Shown here one piece after another: positions 23,009 to 35,640 of a stretch of 50,727 nt of DNA. A program made the position numbers and the translations under genes. Each line of letters starts with the position of its first letter. Position 1 is the first letter of the stretch. Origin of the DNA: Spirogloea muscicola (Eukaryota > Streptophyta > Zygnematophyceae > Spirogloeales > Spirogloeaceae); contig WELB01000040.1 of NCBI GenBank assembly GCA_009602725.1, positions 510,565-561,291 on the forward strand, written 5' to 3'. The notes beneath the pieces are model-generated. The model ran no database searches and was not told where the DNA came from. It was given only the letters and a program-made list of their open reading frames with translations.

Positions 23009-23275
23009 AAGCAAGCGCGGCCAGATTAACTGGTGGCTGGGAGAGGCCAGCCCAAAAGAATGGACAAGGTCTGAAGGAGTCGGAGTGCTAAGGACTGAGA
23101 CAGCAGTAAGCGAACTCTCAGTAACCTCTCGTCCTCTGCACACCGGCTCCTTCAGACCTTGTCCATTCCTTCGCTTACTGCTGTCTCAGTCCTTAGCACT
23201 CCGACTCCTTCAGACCTTGTCCATTCTTTTGGGCTGGCCTCTCCCAGCCACCAGTTAATCTGGCCGCGCTTGCTT
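23009..23275. repeat. Perfect 106-bp inverted repeat with 55-bp spacer
   Basis: Arm 23009-23114 is the exact reverse complement of arm 23170-23275; the spacer is 23115-23169. Each arm holds a hairpin module (TGGCCGCGCTTGCTT end and GGGCTGGCCTCTCCCAGCCA) plus CTCCTTCAGACCTTG and CTGTCTCAGTCCTTAGCACT. The outer flank 22969-22987 is also roughly inverted relative to 23111-23131. As RNA this would fold into a long perfect hairpin. Confidence 0.9.
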
Positions 23276-23610
23276 TCTTTTTGGGCTGGCCCCTCCCAGC
23301 CCTAGCCCCCATTGGGAGAGCCACTTCTTCCCAGCCACCAGTTACTCTGGCCGCGCTTGCTGACTACAGTAGGTTCATTAGTGCAGGCCAGATAGACCAA
23401 AAGGCACTTCCAGTAGACATTGCCCAGATAGGCCTCACGAGCAGATTCTGGGTAGTGACAGGAGCTTACAACAACGAAGAATGCGGACAATGTGGGAGGT
23501 CCGTGTGCCATCTCGGGACCCTCAAGTTCCCCAAAGAAAGGATCTCTTTTCAGAAACGAGAGGTAATGAGGGCGATGGCTGTAAAAGGCCAGCCCAGAGT
23601 AACGGAGGGT
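23276..23610. repeat. Hairpin-module repeat pieces
   Basis: A plus-facing module at 23280-23332 ends in CCCCATTGGGAGAGCCACTT, followed by a second copy of the CCACCAGTTA-TCTGGCCGCGCTTGCT block at 23336-23364. An opposite-facing module lies at 23573-23605. The rest up to 23791 is the GC-rich leader of SYF1. Confidence 0.75.
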
Positions 23611-23791
23611 TCATCGCCGCAGCAGGGGCTCAAGTAAGCAGCAGAACCCCCCCGCGCCAACCCCCGCAGCGTTGAGCTTCCGCAGCCGAGGGCCGCCGCC
23701 AGGGAGGCCCGCCGTGCGCGGCGCCGAGCTCCATCCCAAAGGCCGCAGCGCTGTGCGACTGACCGGCGGCGGCGGCGGTGGTGTCGCCGCG

Positions 23792-26700
23792 ATGCCGGCA
23801 ATACCCGACGCCCTGCTGCCGTCGGACGACGACCTGCTGTACGAGGAGGAGCTGCTACGCAACCCCTTCACACTCAAGCTCTGGGTGCGCTACCTCCAGG
23901 CGCGCAGGTGCGAGCTACCCCAATCTCGGTTGTGGCCGCCGATGTTGGCTCCATCGCCGACTCCTGCTTGGCCAGTTGCGTGCGCAGCCGATGGCTAGTT
24001 GGGCTCGGCCTACTGGAGCCAGCAACCCTCAAGGGTTTAGGCTTCTCGGGCTTAGGTCTGAGGCTCTGGCTACTGTAGACTCGCAGTGTATTGCCTGGCC
24101 TGCATTGGGCGGGAAAGCGAGGTTGACGCTGCTGCTCCCATCCGCCATGGATGCCCACTCCACGGTTCCCAGTTGACCAGCTCGAGCAGCTCTTGGCCGT
24201 GCGTCCCAGCGGTGGACACTAGCCCAAGCAAGGAAGCTGCACGAGTTCTGATCTGGGTCGCTGGCGGAGTGGGCAGGGATGCGCCGGCGCGCAAACGGTA
24301 CCTCATCTACGAGCGCGCCCTCAAGGCGCTGCCTGGCAGCTTCAAGCTGTGGCACGCGTACCTGCGGGAGCGCCGCGAGGCCGTGCGCGGTCTGTGCATC
24401 GACCACAGCGCCATGGAGGCCCTCAAGAACACGTTCGAGCGCGCGCTCGTGACCATGCACAAGATGCCCCGCGTCTGGATCGAGTACCTCGACTTCCTTG
24501 TCGGCCTGAAGCACATGACGCGCACCCGCCGCACGTTCGACCGCGCGCTCAGGTCCCTCCCAGGTCCGTCGACTCGTCTGCTTGTTGGTCACTTGACACC
24601 ACCCCCGGTCAGTGCTTTAAATGCTTGCGCAACGTGGGCTCTGGTCCGTGCTCACCTGTGGCCTTGGGGCACAACGCCGAAACAAGTCTGGAGAAGGTTT
24701 GCATTCACTGGCAATCTCGCCCTTGTGTTATCTGCCATGACTTTGTCTACACACACTGCTTACTGCTGGGAAAGTGCTGGACAATCGTTCGTGGCGCTGA
24801 GTGCCTGAGGCGGCTGCAGTCACGCAGCACGACCGCATCTGGGAGATGTACCTCAAGTTTGTGAGCCAGGACGGGATACCAGCGGAGACAGCGCTGAGGG
24901 TCTTCCGGCGTTATCTCAAGATGGAGCCCAATCATGTGGAGGAGTACATAGAGTTCCTTGTCTCATCCAAGCGCTGGCAGGAGGCAGCTGAGAAGCTGGC
25001 CGAGGTGCGGGATAACTGACATTCGCTGGTCGTTATGCAGTAATCTGTCTAGTGAGATTGCTTGGCGGCGACATCAAAAGCTCGTCAAAAGCATCTGGGC
25101 TTTTGTTATTTTGTCTCTATCTGACATTACCCAGTCCACATTGCCTGCTTCTGTTCCAGGGTAAGTTGACCGAGTCTAGAATATATGGTCCAGGTTAGTG
25201 GTTAGCTTCAGGCATCATACAGGAAGTTGTGATCCACTGATGGGTTTCCGTTATGTGCTTAGCTCCCACGGTCTCACTGTGGCGATCTCCAGGTCCTAAA
25301 CAGCAAGGACTTCTATTCGCTGAAGGGCAAGACGAAGCACCAGCTCTGGCTGGAGCTCTGCGACCTCATGACGAGGTACTCATAGATACTCATCTAGACT
25401 GCATGGCATACTGGCTAGGATCTTGCTACCCACTATGCCTAAGATGCCACTTAATTCTAAGGATCTGAATTTGTCCAGGCATGCTGAGGAGGTGACGGGC
25501 TTGAAAGTGGAAGCCATCATCCGCGGTGGAATCAGGAAGTTCACCGACGAGGTTGGCCGGCTGTGGACCTCCCTTGCTGACTTCTACATCCGCCGGGGTC
25601 TCTTTGAGCGGGCGCGGGATATATACGAGGAGGGCATGAGCAGCGTCATGACTGTGAGGGACTTCAGTCTCGTGTTTGATGCATACACTCAGGTATTGTA
25701 CCTCCCTGCATAGATCACTTCTTCAGGAAGTCACACTTGATTCTGTCATGCACATCTGCACTTGACTGTTTACGTCAAAGCGAACTATGATGATCATGGC
25801 TTCATAGCATGCACAACAGGGGCAAAATGATAACTTGCTATCCACTTTATTGAGCAACTGAGTGTGCTTGGATAACCCTCTTGCTACTGCTGTTTGCAGT
25901 TTGAGGAGAGCATGCTGGCAGCAAGAATGGAGACTCTAGAGGGCGAGGAAGACGAGGATGAAGGTGCATCACTTGGTCCAACCACACATTTGTGTCTTGT
26001 ATTATAATACCTATTTGAGTCCTCAGTTTCACAGGTTGTCCAGAAATCATTTCCAGTGCCATTGTGGTTGAAGCCTTTAAGTCAGTCAATGCAAGCACTG
26101 TCTAGAAGTGTCGCCAGAACTTGATGTGCCTATGGTGACAGGAAGTGCTCTGGTCTGGATGACTCTGCAGGGGATGACGACGAGGATTGGCTTCACAATG
26201 ATGACAATGACATTGACTTGAGGCTGGCGAGGCTGGAGTACCTGATGGACAGGCGGCCGGAGCTTGTCAGCAGCGTACTGCTGAGGCAGAACCCGCACAA
26301 CGTACACGAGTGGCACAAGCGAGTCAAGCTCTTCTCCTCCAACCCCGCCAAGCAGGTCTTTGCTGCTGCTCTGTTCGCTTTGCTTTGCTGTGCTCTACTC
26401 TGCTGTGCCCGGCATTGATATACTTGCGCATCTCGGTTTTGCGTGGCTTTGCTGTGCTGTCTACCCGTATGGCTTTGCTGCCTGCCTGGCCTTGTCTGGC
26501 GGGGCTAGCTGTGCATCTGCAGCCCCTATGAGCACGAGTTTATGGTGTACTTAGTACAGCAACTTGAAGCTCACTGCCAGTGACTCCGTTGTGCATTTCA
26601 GATTCTGACCTTTACGGAGGCTGTTAAGACGGTGGACCCCTTGAAGGCAGTGGGGAAGCCGCACACGCTGTGGTGCGCATTTGCGAAGCTGTACGAGAAC

Positions 26701-29523
26701 CACGCAGATCTGGCCAACGCCAGGATCGTATTTGAGAAGGCTGTCCAGGTCATTGCGCAGGAACAGACCTTGACTTCCAAATTGATGCAGGAGTGTCCAC
26801 AGGCTGCATGTTATGTTTATTTTCTTACTTACTGCATATTTCTCAGCTGCTATGAGCGAGATTGGGCGTCTTGGGCTACATCTCTCCTTGCTCTTCGTCT
26901 TTGCAAAGTACCGCTGATGCCTGTAAGAGCCTGATTGACTTAGACTTTCAGAGCCTGCAAGTGAAGTGTCTGCAGTGAGGAGTAATGGCTCGCAGCTAAT
27001 TTTGATGTGTGTACGTTACTTGGGCAGGTGAGATTCAAGGCCGTGGACGACCTCGCCGCTGTGTGGTCCGAGTGGGCGGAAATGGAGCTGCGCCACAAGA
27101 ACTTTGCGGCAGCTCGCGAGCTCATGCGGCGCGCCACTGCAGAGCCCCCTCATGCCGTGAAACAGCAAGGTGAGTCAGAGCATTTTTGAGCTCTGCATTA
27201 GCTGTCATCTGCTTTTGCATTGCAGAGGTTCATCACCCCCCTGTGATACAACGTGAGGCCTGATGCATCTTCGTTCTTGCTTGTGGCAGCTGCTTCCGAG
27301 GGCGACAACTCTGTCCAGCTGCAGCTGTACAGGAGCCTGAAGCTGTGGTCCTTCTACGTCGATCTGGAGGAGTCCCTGGGCACCCTTGACACGACCAAGC
27401 GTCTGTACGATCGCATCCTGGACCTGCGCATTGCCACACCGCAAATCATCATCAACTTTGCGCTTCTTCTTGAGGTCAGCACATTGCTTTCTGATGTGAG
27501 AGTCAATCTGCAGATGCGGAATCAGACTGCAGATGCGGTACTTGTTTTGTCCTTGCCGTGTGAACTTGTCTACTATTGACACAGGCACTTGCAAGAAGTC
27601 ACTGCAATTCAGAAACATCTCACCTTTTCTGTTGATGTGACTTTTGATGCAAAACGGGCTTGTATTGTGGTTACTGTGAATAGGAGAGTAAGTTCTTCGA
27701 GGACTCGTTCAAGGTGTACGAAAGGGGGGTGCAGATCTTCAAGTACCCCCATGTCAAGGACATCTGGACGGCATACCTCACGAAGTTCGTAGCTCGGTAC
27801 GGCGGCAAGAAGCTGGAGCGTGCACGTGACCTTTTTGAGCAGGCCATTGAGAAGGTCTGACTTTTACCTGCAATACGTGTTGCCACTTCCATAATGTACA
27901 AGGCGTTTCTTTGTGCACTTCTTTGGTGGTGGTTTATACGACCAGGATTCTATCAGCTATCTCCACTGCCCATTTGCAACTCACATCAACTCAACGTCTG
28001 GTGATTTCATGTTGTAACCTGGAGGTGCCCCTCATGTGGTGCTGTCCTATGTGCTGTGCTTCCAGGTCCCGGCCGAGCACGCAAAGGAGCTCTACCTGCA
28101 GTATGCAAAGCTTGAGGAGGACTTTGGTTTGGCCCGGCACGCAATGGACGTGTACAACAGGGCCACCAAGGCCGTCGTTGATGCCGACAAGATGAGCGTC
28201 TACGAGCTGTACATTGCAAGGGCGGTCGAGTTCTTTGGCATCTCAAAGACCAGGGACATTTATGAGGTGTGCTGGAAGCTAATAATCAGCAGAGTGCTTG
28301 CTTACTCCTTGTCATGGCTGGCCTGCCTTGGGCTTTCTTGTTGTAGCTCTTCTGAGATCAAAGTGCACTTATACATGTCTACAATACTAGTCTAGTCTCC
28401 TCGTTCAGGGGATGAGCATTAATTGCGAACTTCGTATTAATATGGCACAGGCTGCAATCAACTCGGGCCTACCAGACAAGGATGTCAAGGCCATGTGTCT
28501 CAATTATGCGGCACTGGAGCGGAAGCTGGGCGAGATTGACCGGGCGAGGGCCATCTATGTGCACGCTTCACAGCTCGCTGACCCACGCTCGGACGCTGGC
28601 TTCTGGGAGACGTGGAATCAGTTTGAGATCCAGCACGGCAATGAGGATACATTCCGTGAAATGCTGCGCATCAAGCGCAGCGTGTCTGCCAGCTACAGTC
28701 AGGTAAGGGCTGTCAACTCACAGAATCTCGGACTTTCCTTGGGCTTACTTACGGAAGCCAATCTGAACCTGTAATTGTATCCTCATGCATGTGGGTCTTG
28801 GATGTTCAATGGTGGCATCTTGACATGCTTCTCCAGCGGCAGAGAACATCATTGGCTTAAGCATACTTCAGCTTAGCTACTGCTATTCTTACAGAACTCA
28901 TAGCTGGCTGCTGCAATCTTGTGGCATGGAGGGGGCTCGTGGTATCAAGATTATGCTGTAGTTGTGAGCTCTTGATTTTCTGGCCTTTCCCACTTTGAAT
29001 ATGCACAACCTTTCTATGCACCTTGTTGACCACTGACCTGTCGAACATGCAGATGCACTTCATTCTCCCAGAGTACCTGATGCAGAAGGCAGCTGAGCCG
29101 GCAGCAGCAACAACTGCGGCTGACAGTGCAGGATTGGCACGGCTGGACGACAACATGGCGGCGCTTGAGCGGCAGACTGCACCCCCTACCACTGCCGGGT
29201 CAGCTCCGCAGTTTGTGAGTGGAGGGATGGAAGCCCAGGTCCAGACAGCCAAGGCTCTGGGGGCAATCTCAGATGGTGGCATTGAGATTCCGTTGGCTCC
29301 AAATCCCGACGAAATTGAGCTTGCAGAAGAGGAAGAGGAGGCAGAGGATGGAGGCGCAGATGTGGATGTTGCTCAGAGATCAGTACCGGCGGCAGTGTTC
29401 GGGGACCTTGCCGACAAGGCGGCAGAGCTGGAGGAGAAGGAGAGGGAGGGGGCGAGAGGGAGGGAGGAGGGGCAGGAGCCCATGGGGGCTTTGGAGCGGA
29501 TAAAGCGGCAACGCAGACAATAA
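23792..29523 (+). CDS. SYF1: Pre-mRNA-splicing factor SYF1 (XAB2 homologue)
   Basis: HAT/TPR-repeat scaffold of the Prp19-associated (NTC) complex in the spliceosome. Fourteen exons: 23792-23907, 24277-24563, 24820-25004, 25293-25375, 25479-25692, 25900-25963, 26171-26355, 26602-26748, 27028-27169, 27290-27474, 27684-27854, 28066-28266, 28451-28702 and 29053-29523. All join with matching phases and give about 900 residues, as in plants. Landmarks: DLLYEEELLRNPFTLKLWVR at the start; YLIYERALKALPGSFKLWHA; VTQHDRIWEMYLKF; IIRGG..KFTDEVGRLW; QNPHNVHEWHKRVKLF; GKPHTLWCAFAKLYE; LDLRIATPQIIINF; KKLERARDLFEQA; LGEIDRARAIYVHASQLADP; HGNEDTFREMLRIKRSV; and a C-terminal RSVPAAVFGDL after an acidic run. 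The last exon is Glu-rich with a basic end. The start ATG follows a GC-rich leader. No defects are seen. Confidence 0.95.
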
Positions 29524-30259
29524 TGTCTGCCAAGCTAGACGAATTTGCATCCTCCTGACCGCGGATGTGCAAATGGATAACGGATTCTGTACATATTCTG
29601 GCACTTGAAGTTGCTTAGCCGGCCTTGCCACCACTAGCACAGCGATCCTTGCATGACAGCCCTGCGGCTCGACAGCTGCTCATATACTGCATGGCAAGTT
29701 ACTACGATCTCCCGAAGCCTCAGCTAGGGGAGCGGGTGTTGCTGCTGTAGTCAGATTTGTGGAAATTGCCAGATTGCCCCCTCACTTTAATTGACTCCCC
29801 TACTTCTGCACACCACTGCAACATTGCTTATGACCATGCACCATGAATGCTATTGCGTCTGAGGCACGATTGAGGTGCTTGCCTTAACTTGTACTCCGAA
29901 GCCTTGTCCTCTGCTAGCAGCTTGCACGGAGGTGCTGACAGATTTCACTTCACGCACTAACAATTGCGCAACCCACTTTGCCCCATGTGTACATGTTTCA
30001 TACAGACTTGAAATACATGTGTACATGATGTCAAGCTTTATACACGATGGGCTTGACTTGAGGCCTGGCCTTCCAACGGTACTGCAGGCTCAGTTTGCCT
30101 CCTGGTCTGGTGCAACAATCAGGTGCAGACGCCCACCTCCTGTACAAAGCGCTAAGGTGCAAATGCTGTACATTGCCTCCAATTTCAGTGGATCCTCTCT
30201 CCTCCTTTGCACATGATCGCTATTTCTACACAGGTCGTGGCAGAGGCCCACGGGCTCGT
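29524..30259. other. Convergent 3' flanks of SYF1 and the ERD15-like gene
   Basis: The interval between two converging genes. I see no separate gene or repeat in it. Confidence 0.5.
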
Positions 30260-30958
30260 TCACATGTTGCGCGGCTGCTGGATGCGGAAGGAGGTGGCCC
30301 CCGCACGGGGAATGCTTGCCGACTTCTGGAATGGCTTCTCTGGCATCCGCTGGCCGCCTCCGCCGCGGGGGCTCCGGGGCTGGCCCCCGCTGGCAAGGTC
30401 CAGCGCGCGCATCAGCGCACTGGCGGACACGGGCTTCCGGTGGTCGCTGCTGTGCTGGCCTGCGAGCCTCAACGGCGCAAGATTGCGAAGCCCGTCAGCC
30501 ACAATGCCGCATTGCCAGCCACATTGGTGAACAAGGGTCAGCATCTCTGAGCCGGCAGACGGTAACCTCAATGCTGCAAGCTTGGCAGCAATTGTAACAG
30601 CAAGACTGATATCTGGGCCCACTGCCCAGATATGGCAGAGAGGGGGTGAGTGCATACCATGGAGCTGCTGCCACTCCCGGTGGAGCTCCTCGATGCGGTC
30701 AGCCTCGTCGAGCTGAGCCTGGAGCTCCGCGAACTCGTCGACGGCGTCGAGCTCGGCGAGGTCCTCGGCGGTGAGCTCCGCGGCGTCCTCGGCGCAGCCA
30801 CCGAAGCGCTCGCGCAGCCAGTAGTCCTGGAAGGCCGGGGAGCTCTGCACGAGCGCCCACCACTCGGGCGAGAAGTCCTCGGCGGCGACGTACGCCGCGG
30901 GCACGAACAGCGGCGCGTTGGGGTTGAGCGTCGAGAATGCCATCGCCTTCACCGCCAT
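30260..30958 (-). CDS. ERD15/CID1-like protein with PAM2 motif
   Basis: Small plant-lineage protein that binds the C-terminal MLLE domain of poly(A)-binding protein through a PAM2 motif; plant members modulate stress and ABA responses. Residues 8-21 read [14 protein letters not shown], the PAM2 motif, followed by [20 protein letters not shown], the second hallmark of ERD15/CID1 proteins. An acidic Glu/Asp/Leu-rich helix follows. The C-terminus ends RIQQPRN, like the IQQPR end of plant members. The frame is open throughout, but the middle reads like intron. I predict exons 30658-30958 and 30260-30546, joined in phase 1 and giving about 195 residues. A second in-frame Met five residues in, MAFSTLN, is the alternative start. 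The family assignment is strong; the splice model is moderate. Confidence 0.85.
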   Translation of the reverse strand: MAVKAMAFSTLNPNAPLFVPAAYVAAEDFSPEWWALVQSSPAFQDYWLRERFGGCAEDAAELTAEDLAELDAVDEFAELQAQLDEADRIEELHREWQQLHGMHSPPLCHIWAVGPDISLAVTIAAKLAALRLPSAGSEMLTLVHQCGWQCGIVADGLRNLAPLRLAGQHSSDHRKPVSASALMRALDLASGGQPRSPRGGGGQRMPEKPFQKSASIPRAGATSFRIQQPRNM

Positions 30959-31640
30959 GCCTCCGAGACGCTCCTCGCCGGCTCGCGACGCCTAATGCTG
31001 GGCAATTTGGCGCTGCGGCTGCTGCTGCGGGCTCGCTGCTGCGGCCGCTCCTCTGGGCGGAGCGGCGGCGGCGTGCGGGCGCTGCCGGGCCTCCGGGCGG
31101 CGGGCNAGGGGCGAGGCGCCACTCAGAAGGGCAGGCGCTAGCTGGGGAGAGGGGGAGAGGAGGGAGGCGTGGGGGGGGCTCCCTCCCCCCTCCTCCCTCC
31201 TCCCGGCGCAGGGGCGCATCGCGGCCGTCCGTGAGCGGGGCCGTCGAGATCCGTCCGATCTCTGCACGGGCTCCCCCCCCCTTTGACGTGGCCGGTGGCG
31301 GCCCTCGCCCGCCGCCGAGGGCCGCGTGTCGCACCTGCTGGCGCCAGCCGGCGCCCTGCGCTGACGGGCCAGGGCGGTTATCCCGCGCCTGGAATCGCCA
31401 CCCCGGGACCCACTGGACCTTGGCCCGTACCTCGATCGTCTGTCGGCGGCTCCTGGAGCCCGCCGCTTGGCCAGCCGCGAGTCGCGGCGAAGATCTCGCG
31501 ACAGGTCGCGCTGACGTGGCCTGGGGATAAGCCGGGGAAAGCCGTTGCGGCCGGTGCACCCCTCACCAAGCCGTCGCATCATCACCGTAGCATTCCCTAC
31601 TAGAGCATTTCCAACTACAGCTCGTCCAAAATAAAGTACC
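30959..31640. other. GC-rich 5' flank of the ERD15-like gene
   Basis: Very GC-rich sequence with one N at 31106, open in several frames on both strands. Probably leader and promoter. No further feature is supported. Confidence 0.4.
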
Positions 31641-34523
31641 CGGTGTACAAGGTCGCGCAAGCACGAAAGTACTCTTGCATGACTTCTGCGAGTAATTGCG
31701 CTACTACAAATTTAACAACTGACGTTTCTCACATTCCAAAAATGCTGTGTGACAATGAACAATGTCCAAACGGGCCGGAGTGCAAGCCAGACCACGAGAT
31801 TCAGAAAGAAAAAGGGGAGGCGATTTGTTCACGTTCAAGCTTGGCTGGTGCCTCCGGATTCCAACAGTGGACGCTTTTCTCCGCCCTCCTTATTCTGATC
31901 TGCACTTGGCTGACTAAAGGTTATTGAACGCCCACTCGCTAATCGTATCTAAGCCTAAAGACGATGCTTTGAGAATAGAGGACACGTTGGAAACACGTGC
32001 ACCACCTTGGGCAGGTGCTCAAACGTTCCAGACACCTGCTGCTAGCAGGCCACCGCCAGGCGAAGAAGATTAGCTGGCCCTGGCGGCGACACCGCGTAAG
32101 GACTGTTTCTGGACCTTGTCCACTCTTTCTGGGCTGGCCTTTGTCCACTCTTTCTGGGCTGGCCTTTCACAGGCCTTTTTCAGCCACCAGTCAATATGGC
32201 CGCGCCTTCTTCTTTTGGCCCCTGCGGACCTTGTCAGTTCTTTTCGTGCTGACTGTTCACAGCCCTTGCCCCCTTTTCCACATACTTTTACAGCCACTGC
32301 ATTTATTGAACGAGCAGTTATTTGAACCCTCCTATACCGAGAGAAATAATATCCAGTAGAGGCTGATGGCCAACGAGCCGAAAGGCGCGCCTAGACTATA
32401 CAGCTATGCACGAGACCACAGCGGAGCGGAGCTTAGTAACTCCGAGTTAGAAGTGCGCGCCCATAGAGAAGAGGGGCCGGCAAAGCCAGCTCAATAAAGA
32501 ACGGACAATGTCCAAAGCCAGTTAGCAGCAGCAAGTCGGAGTAACTTGCAGCTGGAGAAGAGGCAACCTGGACGAGACCCAGAAGCAGCAGCTATAACGC
32601 GGCCTGCCCGCACGTGCACGGCGTGAGCCAGGGAAGCGGCTCTCCCAGGGTCTCCCAGTGGGGGCAAGGGCTGTCATAAGCCAGCGCGAACAAAGATTTG
32701 ACATGGTTCGAAGGGGCCAAATTATGAAGGGGCCAGATGCGCTATCTCAGAACCGCAGTGGAATAGATCACTCAATAACTACGAGTGAGGAGCCGCAACT
32801 CCGTTCGCAGCAAGGCTCAGGCTCATGCTTTGCACCAGAAGTTGGTTATGACTAAGCGGGTGGCACAAGAGCTTGTCGATTGCCGTCCGGTATTTTGGGC
32901 CATCATTTAGTGGCCATTGATGTGCTAACTCGTGGTTACTGAGCGGGTCAGCTTAGCAGCAGGTGCTGTACGTCTGTCAATATGGTTGCCGCTGTACTTG
33001 GCCACGCAAACCCTCTATCACTCAATACACACTCCAGTCTTTCTGGACACACTACTCTCTTTCTTTCTTGATGGCATGCTTTGATTTTTCCAGTTTATGG
33101 ATCACCCACTCAATTTAGCCCCTTGCGTAGCAGCGCAATTTGCAATCTCCGGCCTTGCCAAGTCTTGTCCGCTCCTTTTGGGCTGGCCTTTCACAGCCAT
33201 CGCCCGCTGAGGAGCTTCTCTGAGGAGCTTCTGAGGAGCTTCTCTTCCTATGGTTGCTTACGTCTTCATTGCCCCACCCACTAAGAGAAGCTCTTCACAA
33301 TGGGGCGATGATTGTGAAGGGCCAGCCCATGGAAACGGTTCAAAGTGATTGAAAAGTGCAAAGCACTCAGGAAAGCAAGGCAAGTACCTCAACACGGATG
33401 GCCATTCATCATCCCCTACTCAGCTCGAAATGTAAAGAAAGCTCTTCCAAAGGGGCCCGGCCCAAGAGGGATATTTTGGTCAAGGCCGGAAACAAGGGCA
33501 AATCTGCCTGCAGCCTGAGGCGCAGCCAAGCCGAGCAGAAGACCGCAGGCGGCAGGTTGACCGGCAGGTAAACCGCACCAGGAATGATACCCACCAGTCG
33601 ACATGCCTTTTATGGAGGTTGTCGGCCCACATCTAGCTGGCCATGATAGTGGGAAACAGTTGCAGAGGAAAGCAAATTTGTTTCCCACTGCAACCTGATA
33701 TCCCGCCTCCTGGAAGAAGCAGCACGTAGCACCTTGGAGGAGGTCATGGGCGACCGCTCGCTCCCCTCCATGCGCCCAGTGGAGTACGTGTGCCAGAAAT
33801 GTTGCCAGCTCACTTGGGAGTACTTGGAAGTACTTGGGAGTACTGCCAGCTTAGGGTATGCCCGTGGAAGGATGTGCTTCGACTAAGACTTGTCGACAAC
33901 AACTCTCCAGTTCTTGTGCGAGCCGTGTGTTAGTAAGCCTGCAGCGAGCTCAGGCCCATGCTCTGCCCCAGATTGCAGCGCGGGCTCGACTTGGTGGCAG
34001 GCGGGCTTGGATGTGCAGTTCAGAGGTCGGGCATCAATCAGTAACTTGTCGAGCTAACCCCCGGCTACTTCAGCAATTCAGGTGAAGTAGCAGGCGGCCC
34101 CATAATGGTAGATGCTCTTACAGTCATGCCTGCCCTTCAGGTCGCCTCTCTTCTGATCGCCGTTTTCTCCCCCAACGCGACTGGCAGAAGAATCATAGCA
34201 GATTTGGAGTCATTAGGGTATTGATTCCATCCTCGCAGCTGCTATTTAGCCAACTTATCTGAACAAGACCGTCCTAGCCTGGGATTAGAGCTCTAGTGCC
34301 TATAGCCAATAAAAATACACAAGAGTGGATAGGATACAGGAGAGATTGAGATCACAAACTGTCAAGAAAAGAGTACTAGTGCACATAGGAAAAGCTAAAG
34401 AGGCCAGAGATCCTCTGTATGCAGGCATGCTTCACAACAGGCAAAAAGTGCACATGCTGTAGTGTACAATGCGGCCTGTAGCAGAGCGAGAGTGGTTTGC
34501 AAGTCATGTTCACCAGAACAAGC
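31641..34523. repeat. Repeat-rich intergenic zone
   Basis: Holds many LTRGY-family pieces: hairpin modules at 32105-32215 (one unit internally duplicated) and 32220-32290; an opposite-facing tail at 32640-32855; a frame remnant ending VLTRGY at 32915-32940 within 32860-33005, which is the inverted counterpart of 11195-11340; modules at 33155-33215 and 33290-33345; and a frame remnant with SLQRAQAHALPQ at 33870-34050. A short open frame at 31643-31927 with six Cys and a hydrophobic C-terminus is unrecognised. From 34080 to 34523 I see nothing. Confidence 0.6.
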
Positions 34524-35640
34524 TCAAAATTTTGTGAGTACAAAGACATCGACGTCTATGCACTGATAAACCTCATCCAATTCAACATTGGCTACTCTCT
34601 CCATCTTGAATAGTTTTGAGATCCTCTTGTGAAAGGCTGCTTCTGCCCACCGATTTCGCCCATACGCAATATGAATGCGAGTATCTTGAGTAGAGAGAGC
34701 ACAAAGGCAGTCAACTAGAGATGGAACGGCTTCTTCCAAGTACATCAAGTCTGTAGCAATAATGACCTCAAAAGGGGGTTGCAAATGAAGGACGCTGCCC
34801 TGCCACTCAAGTTCAGCCACATTGGCAATGCCCTCTACAGGTGAGTTCATCTTGCAATTGTATTGCAGCAGTGGTAAATTGTGAGCCAGGTCTGTGAGTG
34901 TGACAGAGGAGGCTCCAAGAGCAGCAGCAGCAAGGCCTGCCACAGACACCGTAGTACTACATCAACCTCAGAAACAGAAATAAGCACTCTCCCAGGAAGA
35001 ACTTAGGGTCCATGTCATACGGGAGTTGACCACTGCCAATCTCTACTCTTGCAAGTCCACAAGAAACCTCCCTGCATGCAAAGGGTGTGTACATTGCACA
35101 ACAGCAAGTCTAGGTTATGTTGACATGCCTGCGAGACCGCATCCTGCTCCAAGCTCCACACAGCGCTTTCGTTTGATCAAGTTTGGTTGCTTCTCGAAGT
35201 ACTTCGACAGCACGATTGCACTATCCCATACTGCATACTGCAGACAGCATATGAGATAAACGGGAGTCTTCACTCAACAGCTTGACAAGCTAGCTACGAG
35301 TCCTGCCATAGAGAATTGCAGACAGGATGCTTGGCTGGTGCAACAGAGTATCAATCACACCTGTTGAGGCAAAGCCCGTGTTGTAAAATCGCGTTTGCTT
35401 AAGCACCAACGAGCTACTGCGACCCTGAATGACAATCTTGAGCTCGTATGGTATGTCGAAACGTTCTCTGTCCGACCTTGAGTCATGTAAGACAGGTATC
35501 AAGTCAGCGGTGGTCCTGCATCACGTGTTTGTTTAGACCTGCTTTGCTGCAAACACAAATTGCTGTTACAAAGCCAGCAATCAATACCATTCTTCGATCT
35601 GACTCAAGCCCTCCTCACTCACTTGCATTCGCGCTTCCAT
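34524..35640 (-). CDS. METTL21-type protein-lysine methyltransferase
   Basis: Class I SAM-dependent methyltransferase of the METTL21/FAM86 group, which methylates lysines on proteins such as chaperones and elongation factors. Four minus-strand exons, 35588-35640, 35361-35515, 35138-35230 and 34524-34936, join in matching phases and give about 237 residues. Key blocks: MEARMQVSEEGL at the start; TGFASTVWDSAIVLSKYFEK (the family's VWD..LVLA.YLE segment); the SAM-binding motif VELGAGCGLAAAALGASSV followed by the acidic TLTDL; NCKMN; VAELEW; and post-motif II ATDLMYLEEAVPSLVD, with the DxxY that marks this group. The stop is TGA at 34524-34526. Substrate cannot be told from sequence. The short first exon is chosen because it gives the needed phase 2. 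Confidence 0.85.

Noticed and set aside
30699-31559. Long minus-strand frame upstream of the ERD15-like gene
   Set aside because: GC-rich leader shadow: it crosses an N, is Arg/Pro/Ala-rich and is out of frame with the PAM2 protein.
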